A stretch of DNA of 64,000 nucleotides. It comes from Dyadobacter sp. CY312 (lineage in GTDB: Bacteria > Bacteroidota > Bacteroidia > Cytophagales > Spirosomataceae). The DNA lies in contig NZ_JAJUXG010000019.1 of the NCBI RefSeq assembly GCF_021390535.1, forward strand, positions 62,001 to 126,000, read 5' to 3'. The notes beneath the pieces were generated by a model. That model searched no databases. It was given only the letters and a program-made list of their open reading frames with translations, and was not told the DNA's origin. The position numbers and the translations under genes were made by a program. This document shows positions 9,594 to 19,600 of this stretch, piece after piece. Every line of letters starts with the position of its first letter. Positions within the stretch are counted from its first letter, which is position 1.

Positions 9594-10574
9594 CTAATTG
9601 TTGATTTTGATGTGAGGCCAATTTTGTTCATCCCAGTCTAATTTTTCTACACGCAGTTTCGACCGGCCTTTGTCTTTGGCGTCATATCCGTGGAAAATTA
9701 GGTAGTCGGTGTCATCGAAAGTGTATACTGAATTATGCCCGACACCGTGCCAGTTTGCATCACCTTGTAAGAGTAATGTTCCTCCACCTTTGGTCATCGG
9801 TATGTTGTCCTTGTCCAAATATGGACCTGTAAGTTTTTCTGAACGCCCAACCCGCATTTTGTACGTGCTGTTTTCTCCTTTGCAGCACAGGTCGTATGAG
9901 GCAAAAAGATAATAGTATTTCCCTTTCTGGAATACAAACGGAGCTTCAATCGCGCCATTGGCCGGAGGAGTTCGGGGAACGCTGGCGATGTTATGCCATT
10001 GCTGTGGATTGGTTTCAACGGCGGTGGCGTCATCTGTAAGACGGACAAGTTTTAAGCCATTCCAGAACGAGCCGAAGCTAAGCCAGGGTTTTTGATTTTC
10101 GTCCAGTATAAAATTGGGATCAATCGCATTCCATTCATCTCTTCCTGTAACGGATTCAATAACCTTTCCATGATCCGTCCATTTGAATTCGGGTGAATCA
10201 GGATCCAGCGTTGCATTGGTAACAAGGCCTATGCAGGATCTGTTTTTACCAAAAGTTGAAATTGAATAATAGAGATAGTGTCTGCCCTGAAAAAAGGAGA
10301 TGTCTGGTGCCCAAATGTGGCCTTTGAAACCAGGAACTTCTTTCATTGCCCATTCGGGAGGAGAACTGAAAACCGGTTTTTCTTTTTTCCAGTCTTTCAT
10401 ATCTTTCGACGACCAGGTGCTTATACCGCGTCCTGTGGCAAAAAGGTAATAAGTGCCATTCTGCCGGATCATGACGGGATCATGAACGGGGATGTCCTTT
10501 TGCAAAGAATCCTGAGCGCAGGAAATTTTCGCGCTCAGGATTACGATGAAGATAATAGCCAGATGCTTTATCAT
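9594..10574 (-). CDS. GH43 arabinan endo-1,5-alpha-L-arabinosidase
   Basis: A secreted inverting hydrolase of the five-bladed propeller GH43 family. The N-terminal segment of about 20 residues ends SCAQ; this can be a signal peptide or a lipoprotein signal with the Cys at residue 19. The catalytic triad is visible: Asp32 in VHDPVM, Asp152 in WNAIDPNF and Glu210 in GAIEAPF. The segment YDLCCKGENSTYKMRVGRS is typical of endo-arabinanases. At 326 residues it is a single-domain enzyme. It starts 2 bp after the DUF3823 gene and is the last gene of the susCD block. It probably cuts alpha-1,5-arabinan chains outside the cell or in the periplasm. Confidence 0.92.
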   Translation of the reverse strand: MIKHLAIIFIVILSAKISCAQDSLQKDIPVHDPVMIRQNGTYYLFATGRGISTWSSKDMKDWKKEKPVFSSPPEWAMKEVPGFKGHIWAPDISFFQGRHYLYYSISTFGKNRSCIGLVTNATLDPDSPEFKWTDHGKVIESVTGRDEWNAIDPNFILDENQKPWLSFGSFWNGLKLVRLTDDATAVETNPQQWHNIASVPRTPPANGAIEAPFVFQKGKYYYLFASYDLCCKGENSTYKMRVGRSEKLTGPYLDKDNIPMTKGGGTLLLQGDANWHGVGHNSVYTFDDTDYLIFHGYDAKDKGRSKLRVEKLDWDEQNWPHIKINN

Positions 10575-10576
10575 AT

Positions 10577-11272
10577 TTACTTCAACATTATTTTTTGTGG
10601 AGCTCCGAAAAGCATTTCACCTACACCGGAAGTTTTTACACCAATTCGTGCATACACATATTCCCGACCGGCCAGGGCAGGGGATAATGTCGCAGTTAAA
10701 GTAATTGGTTTTGTAAGATCCGTGATCGCTGCGGCCAATTGCTGAGCATTACCGCCATTGTTGTTTGGATCCACGATCATGGTGGTGCCCACATACAGGT
10801 TTACACGCTCCAGTGTTCTGGAAGTATTCACCTGCTGTAAATTGAAAGTAGCGGAAACTTTCCCTTCGCCTTTGGAATAGGTATCATTGCGGAAGATGAA
10901 ATAAGGTGTTACCGGTACGTCCAGCTCCTGGGTTCCACGAAGTGCAACATTGATGGTGTCGGTATTGTCAACCCAGGGACCATTTCCACGCAACCGAACG
11001 AGTTTGTAATCGCCGTCGAAAAGCGAAGCGGAAAATGTTCCGTCCTGATTAATGTAAACAGGAATTTTGGTAAAAAGCTGATAGCCACTTTGCCATATCT
11101 CCAGCTGCACGCCATTGGAGCGGACACCTACTGCTTGTCCATCGTGCACGATACGTCCCTTTAAAACCGATTTTGGTTCTGCACGATTGTCCTTTTCACA
11201 AGAAGTGAGTAAGCTCGTGGCTACTAACGCTCCCAGGAAAAATTTGAATGAGAATATGATTTGCTTTTTCAT
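10577..11272 (-). CDS. DUF3823-family PUL lipoprotein
   Basis: A 231-residue lipoprotein; the signal ends TSLLTSCEKD, giving a lipidated Cys near residue 25. Residues about 35-115 form an Ig/CnaB-like beta domain (KGRIVHDGQAVGVRSNGVQLEIWQ) and residues about 125-230 a second beta domain, the arrangement of DUF3823 proteins encoded next to susD genes. It is expected on the outer-membrane surface as an auxiliary glycan-binding subunit of the SusCD complex. It lies 10 bp after susD and 2 bp before the GH43 gene, which fixes it in the same operon. The ligand is not known from sequence. Confidence 0.85.
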   Translation of the reverse strand: MKKQIIFSFKFFLGALVATSLLTSCEKDNRAEPKSVLKGRIVHDGQAVGVRSNGVQLEIWQSGYQLFTKIPVYINQDGTFSASLFDGDYKLVRLRGNGPWVDNTDTINVALRGTQELDVPVTPYFIFRNDTYSKGEGKVSATFNLQQVNTSRTLERVNLYVGTTMIVDPNNNGGNAQQLAAAITDLTKPITLTATLSPALAGREYVYARIGVKTSGVGEMLFGAPQKIMLK

Positions 11273-11282
11273 AGTTTCAGAA

Positions 11283-13166
11283 TTAATGGAAAGGATTCCG
11301 GATAATTTTAGGATTGTTGTCTATTACAACCTGTTCGATAGACGAATAGTAATTTCCCATCTGGAAGAATCGGGGCGCGCGGAATCGGGGCGCAACCAAC
11401 TTGTCGAATACGTACTTGTTGTGTGTTGGATGGCCCGGACGAATAACGCGATAAGGATACAGTGCGTAAATTACTGCGTCCGGATTGTTTGCATTACCGT
11501 TCCAAACTTCATGTGCTATTCTCCATCTTTTTAAATCCCAAACGCGATGGTCTTCAAAGGCAAGTTCAACACGTCTTTCATTCTGAAGCCTTTCGATGGT
11601 AAGCGCTTTTAAGCTGTTAGCACCGAAACCTGCACGTTCACGAACAACATTAACATACTTAATCGCGTCTGCGGTTTTTCCGGTTTCGAGTGCAGCCTCA
11701 CTTGCGTTGAGATATATTTCTCCCAGGCGGTACCTTACCCACCACATATCGCTCCGGATACCACGCGTGCTGGACATAGCAGCCTGATCTACGTACTTTC
11801 TCAGGTAAAAGCCTGAATTAGTCACTTCTGTTTGTGAGCGCTGAGGTCCTGAGGCGCCGGTCAGCAATCCGCCATCATCATATGTGGATCCAAGTGTATT
11901 TGACTCCACATTCTGGAAGCTGTTAGAAGCCGCGTTCCATACTTTTACACCAGCCTGAATCTGCACAGGTGTGCCGCGGAAAGAGGTGCCGGGATAAATG
12001 ACAGTACCATATAACCTTGCATCCTTATTGGCAAATACACCCTGTAGGTTGTCATAATAGATGTAATCGGTATTGCCTGCGTTCCTGATCTTTAATTCAC
12101 CAGAGGTTCCATCCAGATATTCGTAATCCTCAACAAGGTTCAAAGACGGCGTAATGGAAGATGACGACAGGTTGTCCTCACGCACGTTACGGGCAATGTT
12201 GTCATAAGTGAAACCATGTCTTTTATCTTTACTTACCAGGAAATCCTGTGCAAGTATTACCTCTCTGTTCGCAGTTTTTTTAGTGATGGCTTCATAAAAG
12301 TTCTCTCCTACATTCGGATTGGTATTGTAAAGCTGGTAAACGCCGCTATTGATGATCTCCTCCGAAGCGGCGAGTGACTGCGCATAATAACCTGCTGCTC
12401 TGGATGCCGGTATACCCACTTCTCCACCCGGAGTAGAAATAGGGACGGCCATACGACTGTTGTATTTGGCAATAGAAGCTGCGTAAAGCATTGCACGGCT
12501 TTTCAGTGCCATGGCAGTATACTTGTTTGCACGCGTGTTGCTGGTGCCGTTACCGATGGTTTCTTTTATGGCATCAAGCTCCGAGGCAATGAAATCGTAC
12601 ACTTCTTCTTCCTTGTTGCGTGGCTGCTGTAATGCTTGCGGATTCCCGTCAAAATTGTATATCAATTGTTGAGTGATAATTGGAACCCCTCCCATTCTTT
12701 TTACCAGGTCGAAATATACCTGCGCACGCAGGAATCTGAATTCGGAAGAAAATTGTGCCTTTTGAGTAGCGGATAAAGATGTACCAAATTTATCCATATT
12801 TTCCAGAGCAAGGTTTATATCTCTGATCAAGGCATAATCCCACAATCTCCATCTCTGAAAAGCGTACGAGACAATATTGTTTCTTGCGTCGTCATTATTA
12901 GACCACATGGCCTCATCATAGGCGGCAAAATCCTGCCATCCCTCTTTATTGGGAATGTTGACGTCTGTTGTCGACCCGTGGTTCAGATCTGTATGATATG
13001 GCAGACGATCGTAATAGTTTGCCAGTAAACCCGTGATCATTTTGGAGTCGTTCCAAACCTGATCTTCCAGAATGATGTTTTGCGGCTTTCTGTCGAGCCA
13101 TTCCTCTGCGCATCCCGAGAGTATCAGGATGGAAAGGGCAAGAATATATGTTGATAATTTGCGCAT
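11283..13166 (-). CDS. susD: SusD/RagB-family outer-membrane glycan-binding lipoprotein
   Basis: A 627-residue surface lipoprotein, somewhat longer than the typical 500-600. The lipobox is LSGCAEEW with the Cys near residue 19. The N-terminal SusD-like domain spans roughly residues 25-230 (EEWLDRKPQNIILEDQVW is the usual opening) and the C-terminal RagB/SusD domain roughly 330-627, ending with ERLQNERRVELAFEDHRVWDLKRWR, a hallmark. It caps the SusC channel and captures glycan. It sits 12 bp after susC and 10 bp before DUF3823. The call is secure; the glycan is inferred as arabinan or arabinogalactan from the neighbouring hydrolases. Confidence 0.95.
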   Translation of the reverse strand: MRKLSTYILALSILILSGCAEEWLDRKPQNIILEDQVWNDSKMITGLLANYYDRLPYHTDLNHGSTTDVNIPNKEGWQDFAAYDEAMWSNNDDARNNIVSYAFQRWRLWDYALIRDINLALENMDKFGTSLSATQKAQFSSEFRFLRAQVYFDLVKRMGGVPIITQQLIYNFDGNPQALQQPRNKEEEVYDFIASELDAIKETIGNGTSNTRANKYTAMALKSRAMLYAASIAKYNSRMAVPISTPGGEVGIPASRAAGYYAQSLAASEEIINSGVYQLYNTNPNVGENFYEAITKKTANREVILAQDFLVSKDKRHGFTYDNIARNVREDNLSSSSITPSLNLVEDYEYLDGTSGELKIRNAGNTDYIYYDNLQGVFANKDARLYGTVIYPGTSFRGTPVQIQAGVKVWNAASNSFQNVESNTLGSTYDDGGLLTGASGPQRSQTEVTNSGFYLRKYVDQAAMSSTRGIRSDMWWVRYRLGEIYLNASEAALETGKTADAIKYVNVVRERAGFGANSLKALTIERLQNERRVELAFEDHRVWDLKRWRIAHEVWNGNANNPDAVIYALYPYRVIRPGHPTHNKYVFDKLVAPRFRAPRFFQMGNYYSSIEQVVIDNNPKIIRNPFH

Positions 13167-13178
13167 AGCTGATTCGAA

Positions 13179-16100
13179 TTAAAAAGTGATGTTGAAACCT
13201 GCGTTAAATAGCCGCTGCTGTGGGTATACCAAGGCATTTCCGGACGAAATTTCCGGGTCGATTTCATATTTCTTTACGTTATCAATTGAGCACAAATTGC
13301 TGGCGTTTACATAAACGCGTAGTCCGCTACTGCCCAGTTTTTTGAATACTTTTGAATCAAAAGTGTAACCCAGCTCAATATTGCGAAGACGGATGTATCT
13401 CACGTTCGTAATCCAGAAATCGCTCTTGCGGAAATTAACGTGGCTCGAATTGTCTTTGCGTATAGCAGGGTAGGTTCCCGGAACCCATTCGCTATTCGGA
13501 TCGAAGGGATCGGCGCGGTGCCAGCGATCTTCCAGCATAAAATGCGGAGAAGTTCCGTTGTTCTGATATGGTATTTTCAATTCCCAGTTGCGTTGGAAAC
13601 TTTGTAGTGAAGCACCTGCAAAATCCATGAACAAAGAGAAACCTTTGTACGAGAAGCTTGTGTTTAAAGCAAAGCTCAGGTAAGGGTTGGCTCCTTCTGC
13701 AAAACCGATAGGACGTTCGTCAAGGTTATTTATAATACCATCGCCATTGACATCTTTGTAAATAAAGTCTCCCGGCAATTGCGTTCTGTTACCCTGTTCG
13801 TCATTGTTGATCGGATGGCTGTCAATTTGTTCCTGAGACTGGAACTGACCAACTACCTGATATCCCCAGTTGATATTTCCCCAGCGATCCACATAAGAAT
13901 CACGGTATTCGTTGTAGGAGTTACCAAAACGAGGCTTGTAAAAGTCCAGGTCACGGCGACGTGAAAGCGTAGCATTGGCACCAATGGTATATTCAACCTG
14001 TCCGACTGAGCTTTTGTAGGTCAAGACACCTTCTACGCCTCTGTGCGTGTCGCTGTTCAGGTTTTCATCTGGCAGGGTATAACCTACTTCTGATGGCAGC
14101 AGAACGTCATAGCGTGCTGCGGGAAGTCCTTCACGTTTTCTTTCGAAAATATCAATTTGTCCATTCAATTTTCCATCCAAAAGACCAAAATCAAGACCTA
14201 TGTTTGTAGAAACGTTGGTAATCCATGAAAGCGTGGTGATCGGCAAACCCCTTGGACGAACACCAATGTTGTACTGTCCGTCGAATATTGCACTTCCCTG
14301 TAAGAAGTTGTATCCTGGCAAATAACTGAAAGGAGCAACAATAAACGGATCGTTTGGAAGAGTAGCGTTTCTGTCGCTACCTGTACGTCCGTAAGAGGCA
14401 CGAAGTTTCAGGTTACTTAATACGTTTTTAAGTTTTCCTTGGAAGAAATTTTCTTCTGAAATTCTCCATCCGGCAGATACTCCGGGGAAGAATCCAAAAC
14501 GTTTGCCCGCAGCATAGAGGAATGATCCGTCATATCGGCCTACACCCTCGATTAGGTATCGCTGCTTGTAGTTATAATTAATTCTCCCAATGTATCCTGC
14601 ACGTGCTTCTGTATTCCACTCATCGATAAGCAAATCCTGATTTGCAAATGACATCAGTGGGATGTAATTGTTAGGAGGAACAGTGTGTACAACCAGATTG
14701 GTATGCACAAGGTCCGACTGTTCGTAAGCAGCAACAGCAGAAATTTCGTGATCACCGAAGGCTTTGTTATAGCTCAGTTGGAACTGTGCAAAGCGGTCAA
14801 CCGTATTCCGTTTGCGGCGTTCTCTCCATGGGTTTTGGTTACCTCCACCCGGAACTACATTGTAAGCATCATTTGCTGCGTCGTAGGTGTAGGCATCATA
14901 AGTATACTCAAAACCATCAAAATCATGATTGCGATATTGATAGGAGTATGTTCCTCTTGCTTTTAAACCAAACGAGAAATCATATTCAGCGTAAAAGTTT
15001 CCTTTCACTACACGATCAATCTCATCAACATACCCCGTGATAGATTTTTTGTAAGTAGCAGGGTTTACGTTTACATTATGTGTTTGATTGATGTATTTCG
15101 GATTATCATTCGCATAAGGACGCTCGGTAGGCCACATGGTGAAAATACTGAGGAAGGGATTGAAGTAATCATCAAGCCCTGGAACACCAGCCTGTTGGCG
15201 GTCTTCCAAACGGGCGCTTATTTGTGCTCCGACTTTTAACCTTTTTGTAACACTTGATTCAATGTTAGCCTGAATATTGGTTCTCTTGAATTTGAAATCC
15301 TCAATCAACGCATCCTGACTCAAATGTCCAACAGAAAGGAAATAGCTAATTTTATCGGTTCCGCCGGAAACATTGGCATTCAGGGAATACTGAGGTACGT
15401 TCGGGCGCATTACCATTTTGTAGTAGTCGAAACTCTGGTAGCCCTTTTCTGTTCCTGCTTTCCATTTTGCAAGTTCTTCTGGAGTAATCGAAGGCGTACG
15501 CCCCTGGTTTACGTCCGATTCCACAAGTCCGCGCATGTGCTGATAAGCATTAGCCGGTTTTGGGTAGCGGGTGAAGTTCTGTAAACCGTAGTATCCTGAA
15601 ATGTTGATGCGGGCGGGACCGTCACCTGCTTTTCCTCTTTTGGTAGTTACCAATATAACACCATTTGCAGCCCGCAAACCGTAAATCGCAGCCGAAGCAT
15701 CTTTTAGAATGGAAATACTTTCGATGTCGTTCTGACCCAGGTTATTAAAGTTTGCTGCGTCCGATGGTATACCGTCGATTACATACAGGGGTGTTCCCAG
15801 ATTCCTGATTTGAATCGAGGTTGCGTTACCTGGACGTGCATCTGCTTTTCTGGCAGTGATTCCTTGCACACGACCTACAAGGGCATCTGAGGTTCCGACA
15901 GACGGTGTTCTGATCAGGTCCTTAGCCTGCACGTTGCTGATTGCACCTGTTACAGTTGCAGTTGATTGCGTACCATATCCAACCACCACCACTTCCGTCA
16001 GTTCTTCACTGCTCGGCTGTAAGGTGATATTGAAACTAGTTTGATTGCCAACGGTCGCATCCTGAGACGTGTAACCAATGAAGGAAAATGTCAGCGTTTG

Positions 16101-16382
16101 CGTATTGTCCGGAACAATCAGGCTGAAACTTCCGTCGCCATCGGAGGTTGTACCCACCGTTGACCCTTTCACAACTACACTCACACCCGGAAGCGGCGTA
16201 TTTTTTTCGTCAACAATCTTACCTGAAAGTGTCTTGTCGATAACTTTCATCAGTCTTACTTTTCGGGTGGTGCTGCCCGGAGTGGCTGCACTAAGCAGCT
16301 GGGGGGCAAATGTTCCGGAAATGATCAGAGCAATGCATCCTCTGAAAAGTCCCGGGAAGAGATTTCGTCTAAGTTTAAACAT
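13179..16382 (-). CDS. susC: SusC/RagA TonB-linked outer-membrane transporter
   Basis: A 1067-residue outer-membrane beta-barrel importer. After an N-terminal signal (about residues 1-32) comes a carboxypeptidase-like regulatory domain (about 50-130, SGKIVDEKNTPLPGVSVVVKG), a TonB box region around EEVVVVGYGTQ-like sequence (TEVVVVGYG), a plug (about 145-255, PLYVIDGIPSD ... SISILKDASAAIYGLRAANGVI) and the barrel, ending in a terminal aromatic, FNITF. It moves oligosaccharides into the periplasm using TonB energy. It is the first gene of the PUL operon. There is no STN/secretin domain, which fits control by the AraC protein rather than by a sigma/anti-sigma system. Confidence 0.96.
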   Translation of the reverse strand: MFKLRRNLFPGLFRGCIALIISGTFAPQLLSAATPGSTTRKVRLMKVIDKTLSGKIVDEKNTPLPGVSVVVKGSTVGTTSDGDGSFSLIVPDNTQTLTFSFIGYTSQDATVGNQTSFNITLQPSSEELTEVVVVGYGTQSTATVTGAISNVQAKDLIRTPSVGTSDALVGRVQGITARKADARPGNATSIQIRNLGTPLYVIDGIPSDAANFNNLGQNDIESISILKDASAAIYGLRAANGVILVTTKRGKAGDGPARINISGYYGLQNFTRYPKPANAYQHMRGLVESDVNQGRTPSITPEELAKWKAGTEKGYQSFDYYKMVMRPNVPQYSLNANVSGGTDKISYFLSVGHLSQDALIEDFKFKRTNIQANIESSVTKRLKVGAQISARLEDRQQAGVPGLDDYFNPFLSIFTMWPTERPYANDNPKYINQTHNVNVNPATYKKSITGYVDEIDRVVKGNFYAEYDFSFGLKARGTYSYQYRNHDFDGFEYTYDAYTYDAANDAYNVVPGGGNQNPWRERRKRNTVDRFAQFQLSYNKAFGDHEISAVAAYEQSDLVHTNLVVHTVPPNNYIPLMSFANQDLLIDEWNTEARAGYIGRINYNYKQRYLIEGVGRYDGSFLYAAGKRFGFFPGVSAGWRISEENFFQGKLKNVLSNLKLRASYGRTGSDRNATLPNDPFIVAPFSYLPGYNFLQGSAIFDGQYNIGVRPRGLPITTLSWITNVSTNIGLDFGLLDGKLNGQIDIFERKREGLPAARYDVLLPSEVGYTLPDENLNSDTHRGVEGVLTYKSSVGQVEYTIGANATLSRRRDLDFYKPRFGNSYNEYRDSYVDRWGNINWGYQVVGQFQSQEQIDSHPINNDEQGNRTQLPGDFIYKDVNGDGIINNLDERPIGFAEGANPYLSFALNTSFSYKGFSLFMDFAGASLQSFQRNWELKIPYQNNGTSPHFMLEDRWHRADPFDPNSEWVPGTYPAIRKDNSSHVNFRKSDFWITNVRYIRLRNIELGYTFDSKVFKKLGSSGLRVYVNASNLCSIDNVKKYEIDPEISSGNALVYPQQRLFNAGFNITF

Positions 16383-16539
16383 AAAGTGATTTGGTTAGAA
16401 GCTGAATTGGAAACATATTCTCTCTTTTTTACTTGTTTTATTTCATAAAATATTGTTTTAATTATATATTTATTTTGACATGGCAATACGATTCCCGGCC
16501 ACCGGGGTAGATGGTCACAAACGTCAGGAGAGTAATATG

Positions 16540-16577
16540 TTCAGCATATCAGAGCTTATTCTTTCTGATATGCTGAA
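16540..16577. terminator. 14-bp perfect inverted repeat between ThuA-type gene and susC
   Basis: Arms ttcagcatatcaga (16540-16553) and its exact complement (16564-16577) enclose a 10-base loop. It lies downstream of the 16636-20379 gene and upstream of susC. No long T run follows on the minus strand, so it may be an imperfect terminator, an RNA stabiliser or a protein-binding site. Confidence 0.55.
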
Positions 16578-16635
16578 CGGTATTTGTTTAAATGTTAAAA
16601 AATGATTGATAAAACCACTTATTAACAGACACTGT

Positions 16636-19600
16636 TTATTGTTTTACAACTTTCATTACACCGGTCATCAGTCTCCAGTGACCAGGGAAAGTACAAACGT
16701 ATGGATAGTCACCTGGTACATCAGGTACCACAAACCGCAGGCGGAATGTTTGGCCAGGATTCACAAGTGGTGATGCTGCAATGATCTGCGGAATAGAAGG
16801 AACATAGTTTTTCTCTGCTCCGTCTTTCGCAGTAATCATTTTGTCAGCTGCTGTACCAATGATATTGGTTGATTTTGGTTTTCCAACTACGATGTTGTGC
16901 TGCATCGCATCCGGATTTTCGAACACGATTTCCACTGTTTTACCTGCAACTGCCGTAAACTCTGTGATATCGAATTTCATTTCTTCACGAATCGCCTTGA
17001 TTTTCACGATCTGTACGTTCGGATCCACAGGAGCTTCTTCTTTCAATCCATATGATTCCAAAAGTGTATTGAAACGTGCGCTCAGGTCTTCTGGAACATC
17101 ATTTTTGATTGAAGCAAGAATGGTTTTATCCGCATCCGATGGTTTTTCTTTTCTGCGTGGGTTCCATGCGCCAAGCACACCCTTCAGTATTGCATTACGT
17201 CCCTGTGCATCAAGTGTCTGAGATGTTTTGATCAGATCAACAACTTCGCTTCCGCTTGCATAAGATGTGTAGCCACGTGTAGCACGTTCGAGGGCGAAGT
17301 CGGACAAACGATCCAGACGGCGCACTTCAAATGATTTTGTCAACGTGTTGTTTTTGAAATCATCCTTCTCCGGAACCACGTTGTCCTGATCGATGGTCGC
17401 CGTTACATTTACTTTGCCTGCTTCATCAGAAGTAAAGTTGAAAACGCTCTTCCATGGGCCATTGTTTCCTTCGGTAAGTTTGATGGTTTCACCTGGTTCT
17501 ATCCCGTTCATCAGCTGCTTGCTGATGTAGTTGCTGTTCAATGAACGGCTTCTGATTCCAACATTTACAACAGGAACAACTCCTTTCGGCACCGCTACAC
17601 TTCCCTGGTTGGTGATCTCAATGGTTACACGAGCATTTTCACGTACATAAGGTGTAGCCGGGTCAATGGTAATGTTGGTAATTGCCAGTTCGGCAGTTCC
17701 CTGCACAGTTACTTTGCTAGCACCGTGGTTGCTGTGGTCCATACCTGCATGCGAAGACGCTGCTGCTTTGGTATCTGTTTTTGCAGATGACTGCGATGAA
17801 CCAGCTTTGCTTGCACGCTGAGCAAGATATTTTTTCATCAATTTGCCATCCTGCGCATTCAATACGGCTGCAAAAGCATCCGGCATCCAACGATCGTCAG
17901 CCTGAGCATAAGTATCAAGCAATCCTAAAATAGCAGTTTCTACTTCGGCAGTATATGGTATTTCAGAGAAAGCAAGCAACGAATTAAGTACTACAAGTGC
18001 ATCTTTATCATGCAATGCATCAATCGCAAGTAGTGTTTGTGCAGAACCGGCGGTGCGTGGCAATACCTGAACCGCAGTTTTACGAACGTCATTGGATGGA
18101 TGTTTCAGTGCTTCGGTAATGGTAGCAAGCACGCTTGCATCACCAGTTGCATTCAATCCGTGCAAAGTCCACAATGCGTGAATTGCAGCAGTATTCAAAC
18201 CTACTTCGTCTACTGATTTGTCTTTTACCAGCTCAACCAGTTTGGCAACCACATCTTTGTTTCCGCGTTCCACAAGCAAACGCTGTGCGTGTCTTCTCCA
18301 AAGCATGTTGGTGTTTTTCAAAGTCGCAACCAGTTCATCAGGACGGCTTTTGCTTAATGAAAGCGGCTTGTAGGCAGGTGCTTTTTTGTAAGCAACACGG
18401 TACAAACGACCATGTGTGAAATCTCTCAAAGGCGTTTCATATGCATTTCCCTTTCCGTTTTCAGCACCTTTTGGAGTTGGGTTATGCTGGATAATGTAGC
18501 TATACCAGTCTGCTATCCACACAGCACCATCAGGACCTACTTCTGCAAATACAGGAGCAACCCATTCGTCGGCACCGGCAAGCAGGTTGAAACCCAGTTT
18601 GTCTTCAAAGTCCGTTCCTTTTTTCTCCATGAAGTTCTGATGCAGGATGTGTCCTGTTGGCTCAGATACGAACGCTACTTTGTTCCAGTACTTTTTAGGA
18701 TATGCACGGGCAGTGTAGAAATTGTGACCTGCGGCTGCTGTAAAACCTCCGAAAACGTCAACCTGACGTACTTTCTCTGTGATAGGCTGCATGTCTTTAT
18801 GCGTATCTGTACTGCGGCTTCCATTGTCTACACGGCTTTTTCCGAAGTAGCGGTTAGGAATGGCACTGTACCAGCCGTGCGAGTTGTTGGCAGTGGAACC
18901 GAAAAGATCACCAGCTTCATTGAAACCAAGTCCCCAAGTATTATTAGAAGTTTTGGCAACCACTTCCATGTCAGAACCGTCCGGTTTGAAGCGGAACAGC
19001 GCTTGTCCAAAATCAAGAGAATCGCTTTTGCCTGCTACTCCTTTAAATCCTGAATAACCAACTGAACCATATACCCAGTTGTCAAATCCGTAATGAAGGT
19101 TAGATGGTCCGGCGTGCGTATCACCCGTTCCGAAACCTGAGAAAAGAATTTTCTTAACATCAGCCTTGTCATCACCGTCTGTATCCTGCAAGAAAAGCAT
19201 GTGCGGAGCCTGAGAAACGATCAAACCTCCGTTGGCAAATACTAAGCCGGTCGGGATACTCAAATCATCAGAGAACTTCGTGAACTTATCTGCTTTGCCG
19301 TCACCATTGGTGTCTTCGCAAATCAGGATGTAGTCGCTTCCACCTGTATCTTTTCTTTCGTTAGGATAATCTTTTGTAATCAATACGAACAATCTGCCGC
19401 GCTCATCCCAGGTCATAGCGATCGGGTGCATTACATCTGGTTCGTGTGCAAAAACGTCAAGTGTGAAATCAACCGGAATCTGAATGTGTTTGACAGATTC
19501 TTCCGGTGAAAGTGGTAATTGTTGCAGCTGTTGTCCAGGGCGTTGTTCGTAATTAGGAAGTACAGCAGGGCGGTATTCAAATGGCTTTGGCGCCAGTGCA

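Noticed and set aside
18412-19053. 213-codon open frame on the plus strand
   Set aside because: Lies fully opposite the ThuA/propeller gene; sequence has no domain pattern and is Cys/Val-rich as expected for an antisense shadow.
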